Below, in pieces: positions 62,319 to 64,000 of a stretch of DNA of 64,000 nucleotides. Where the stretch lies: positions 1-64,000 of IMG/VR virus record IMGVR_UViG_3300045806_000063; one strand, written 5' to 3'. The notes under the pieces were generated by a model, which saw nothing but the letters and a program-made list of their open reading frames with translations, had not been told where the DNA came from and did not search any database. The translations under genes and the position numbers were made by a program. Origin of the DNA: a virus. How positions within the stretch are numbered: position 1 is the stretch's first letter; the number at the start of each line of letters is the position of its first letter.

Positions 62319-63080
62319 ATGACCGATTACAGTAGTGATGGGTTTAGCGGCGATGGTTATTTTAAGAATGATGCAATACGTCCCAATGTAACTACCGATA
62401 ACCCGATATTACCAACTGGTTATTTGGCTCCTGGAGTTAATTATCTTCAAGAGCCTACCACCATAGTTTATGACCCAACAGGAGCTTTACTAGGAAACCT
62501 TGTTTTCGGTGAAACTACCAGCCCTGTTACAGAACCCGATATATGGACATTAGAAGGTCCTTTCTATCAGCAAGGTTTAACAGTCACAGGAGTCTTATCT
62601 TCCGGTGGAGCGCCTCAGGAATTGGTTCCTTTCCTTGATTATACCTTCTCTCCTTTATATGGTAAGATGACTGATCAAATTGGACTACCTATTTACAGTT
62701 ACTTATTGTTAACAAATACTTCAAACTGGGCTAGTGTCACCACCACTTATCAAGCTGTAGGTTGTGCAAGGGACGCTATTTTATTACAAGAGATAGTAGA
62801 CCTTGGAACTTTTGATAGAACTAATTTAACAGTCTGGGAAGGGTTAGTAGGTGATAGCATTATTACCACGGATGACATCTTACCTGATGTATTAACAAAT
62901 GGCGAAACTGTTTATATACTGTCAAAGAAATTAAACACGTTAGCTGCTCAGTTACAAGGGCCTAACGTATATAAATCAGGGCTAGAGGCTCTGAAATTAG
63001 ATGTGACTAATGAACTATCTATTCTGCAATCTACAGTTAATAGTTTATCAGCTACAGTGTCGCAATATTTAGTGGTGTAA
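62319..63080 (+). CDS. Adaptor-domain protein of a fibre system
   Basis: This 253-residue protein consists mainly of the shared N-terminal domain: YDPTGALLGNLV, GPFYQQGLTVTGV, LDYTFSP, then TTYQAVGCARDAILLQEIVD and LGTFDRTNLTVWEGLVGD. A short coiled-coil end follows (about 205-252). It is most like the 47564 fibre but lacks that protein's body. Its pairing with a signal-bearing fibre-like protein repeats the 51965/50706 arrangement. GATAGGAGATTA is the ribosome site. Confidence 0.65.
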   Translation: MTDYSSDGFSGDGYFKNDAIRPNVTTDNPILPTGYLAPGVNYLQEPTTIVYDPTGALLGNLVFGETTSPVTEPDIWTLEGPFYQQGLTVTGVLSSGGAPQELVPFLDYTFSPLYGKMTDQIGLPIYSYLLLTNTSNWASVTTTYQAVGCARDAILLQEIVDLGTFDRTNLTVWEGLVGDSIITTDDILPDVLTNGETVYILSKKLNTLAAQLQGPNVYKSGLEALKLDVTNELSILQSTVNSLSATVSQYLVV

Positions 63081-63091
63081 GTTTTAATTCA

Positions 63092-63122
63092 ATATACCTC
63101 ACATGTAATATGTGAGGTATAT
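63092..63122 (+). terminator. 13-bp stem hairpin with GTAAT loop
   Basis: ATATACCTCACAT pairs exactly with ATGTGAGGTATAT. It lies 11 bases after the adaptor gene and 26 bases before the ATPase gene. It has no T-run. Confidence 0.7.
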
Positions 63123-63148
63123 ACACGAATTTAATATGAGGTTAAACA

Positions 63149-63844
63149 ATGATTAAATCAATACGGATGATAGATTTTGCAGATGGACATCCTTTAGTTA
63201 TAGAAAACTTAGGGTTAATAAACTTACTAATATCAGAAAATCATGGATATGGAAAGACGAAACTACTCCGTCATATCCATATGGAATCTAGACCAAGAAT
63301 CAAATATTTTTCAGCACCTTACTTAGATACAATGTTGGTAAGTGTGATTAGTCAGATCGAATACAGTACTGTAAGTTCTGATGTTTTAAATGGATATATT
63401 GATCGAGTTGGACAATTATTTGACTTAAAAATACCCTTAACAGAAACACTACACCAGTGGCAGCGCTCAACTGATTTTGTAAACTTAAGAGTATGCAAAG
63501 TTCTTTTGATGATAATAAGATTAGTGAATAGCCGAGATGGAACTATCATAGTAGATGAAATCGATTATGGTTTGCATTATAGAAGCCAGTTAGCTCTTTG
63601 GGAACTCATTTATGAATTAGCTTTGATTTATAATGTGCAGGTAATTGCTAGTACGATGAACAAAGATAGCCGTATGGCTATGTTGGCTACTGGATTAAAT
63701 GACCCTATGACTGACGCCAAGTATATCATGTTACGTTATAGTAGCACTGAGTCTAATTATGGTAGTCCTATCGCTAGGACATACCCGTTACCTGCTTTTG
63801 ATTGTTTATTAAAGGTATTAGCTTCTGATAGAAACTTTACATAA
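63149..63844 (+). CDS. Small ABC/OLD-type ATPase
   Basis: This 231-residue protein has a P-loop ENHGYGKTKLL (30-40, G replaced by E at the first position), a Walker B with GTIIVDEIDYGLH (131-143) whose DEIDxGLH form is typical of ABC-type and OLD-family ATPases, and VIASTM (165-170) at the usual switch position. There is no clear LSGGE signature, and the chain lacks the long insertions or TOPRIM domain usual in OLD proteins. It sits alone between two hairpins in the fibre locus. Function unknown; an anti-host or inter-phage role is possible. Confidence 0.6.
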   Translation: MIKSIRMIDFADGHPLVIENLGLINLLISENHGYGKTKLLRHIHMESRPRIKYFSAPYLDTMLVSVISQIEYSTVSSDVLNGYIDRVGQLFDLKIPLTETLHQWQRSTDFVNLRVCKVLLMIIRLVNSRDGTIIVDEIDYGLHYRSQLALWELIYELALIYNVQVIASTMNKDSRMAMLATGLNDPMTDAKYIMLRYSSTESNYGSPIARTYPLPAFDCLLKVLASDRNFT

Positions 63845-63858
63845 AACAATATCCATTA

Positions 63859-63895
63859 TAGTACACACCTGTCCATTATGGACAGGTGTGTACTA
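63859..63895 (+). terminator. 17-bp stem hairpin
   Basis: Exact 17-nt arms around TTA, 14 bases after the ATPase stop. It has no T-run. Confidence 0.75.
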
Positions 63896-63915
63896 GTCAT
63901 TAAAATTTATGCCAG

Positions 63916-63928
63916 AATTATATGTCAT
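63916..63928 (+). promoter_or_regulatory. Late-type promoter candidate AATTATATGTCAT
   Basis: Same core as at 60805. It lies 20 nt before the strong ribosome site of the next fibre-type gene. Confidence 0.45.
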
Positions 63929-63947
63929 CTTAACTAGGAGGTGTGTT

Positions 63948-64000
63948 ATGACTTTAGAATTACCATTTAATTTTGACACAGTGGGTAATGTAATACCTAT
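63948..64000 (+). CDS. Start of another probable fibre gene (partial)
   Basis: AGGAGGTG places the start at ATG 63948. The 17 visible residues, beginning MTLELPFNFDTVGNVIP, resemble the N-terminus of the fibre at 44877 (MILLPFDNTGAAISNLVP). A further member of the adaptor-domain fibre family probably continues beyond the window. Confidence 0.5.
   Translation, partial: MTLELPFNFDTVGNVIP

Noticed and set aside
4-63895. CRISPR-like or transposon-end interpretation of the palindromes
   Set aside because: Stem sequences differ from site to site, there are no regular spacers, and no transposase is present; they sit at ends of transcription units.

Overview
The window reads as part of the genome of a jumbo myovirus of the phiKZ type that infects a Gram-negative bacterium. 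The reasons are a phiKZ-like major capsid protein and portal, several head proteins carrying Gly-x-Glu maturation sites, a protein resembling the N-terminal part of an RNA polymerase beta subunit just after the capsid gene, a RuvC-type resolvase, a phage family-B DNA polymerase fragment, a DnaB-like ATPase, and long runs of beta-rich baseplate and fibre proteins. The DNA is AT-rich (below about 40% GC by eye), genes are tightly packed with many ATGA and TAATG overlaps, and start codons follow AGGAG-type ribosome sites. The host cannot be named from sequence alone; lipoproteins and spanin-like genes argue for a diderm host.

Layout. 1-2950: an operon of small, mostly membrane proteins behind an early-type promoter. 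3001-4683 (minus): a DNA polymerase fragment that stops soon after motif A. 4731-8304: two single-promoter cassettes, a Nudix hydrolase, a membrane metallopeptidase and two tRNAs (CAT and Leu-TAA). 8375-19551: head/internal and tail proteins. 19603-26369: a Nudix cassette, then an operon of baseplate or tail proteins. 26372-28249: an AlpA-like DNA-binding cassette and the DnaB-like ATPase. 28328-31109: capsid operon. 31179-36149: a cassette, a tail-anchored coiled-coil protein and the RNA-polymerase-like subunit. 36214-40798: a cassette, the resolvase and two tail proteins. 40831-44871: portal and exported endolysin. 44877-52927 (minus): the first fibre locus. 52981-57947: RNase H fusion protein and tail proteins. 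58047-60796: lipase, an abundant small protein, spanin-like overlapping genes, a lipoprotein and a DUF2829/Tad2-like protein. 60903-64000: a second fibre locus interrupted by a small ATPase.

The regulatory layout is the most striking part. A conserved element of about 100 bp (promoter plus 5' leader) occurs six times. Each copy drives one short gene, and those genes are unrelated to each other, so they look like plug-in early cassettes dropped between late structural operons. The core motif ACATAYATYATCTR occurs three further times without the long leader and resembles the TATATTAC-type early promoter described for phiKZ. A second motif, ATTATATGT-like, lies ahead of capsid, internal-head and fibre genes and resembles the phiKZ late TATG promoter. 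About twenty long hairpins end the transcription units; twelve are loop-less perfect palindromes of 26-40 bp and all twelve have TA at the dyad. Those ending early-type units are followed by 8-12 T; most others are not.

Other highlights are two fibre-like beta-helix proteins with Sec signal peptides, each next to a gene carrying a shared fibre-base domain; unusually strong RNA hairpins inside the coding sequence of the early cassette genes; a probable split DNA polymerase; and a class-3 lipase.
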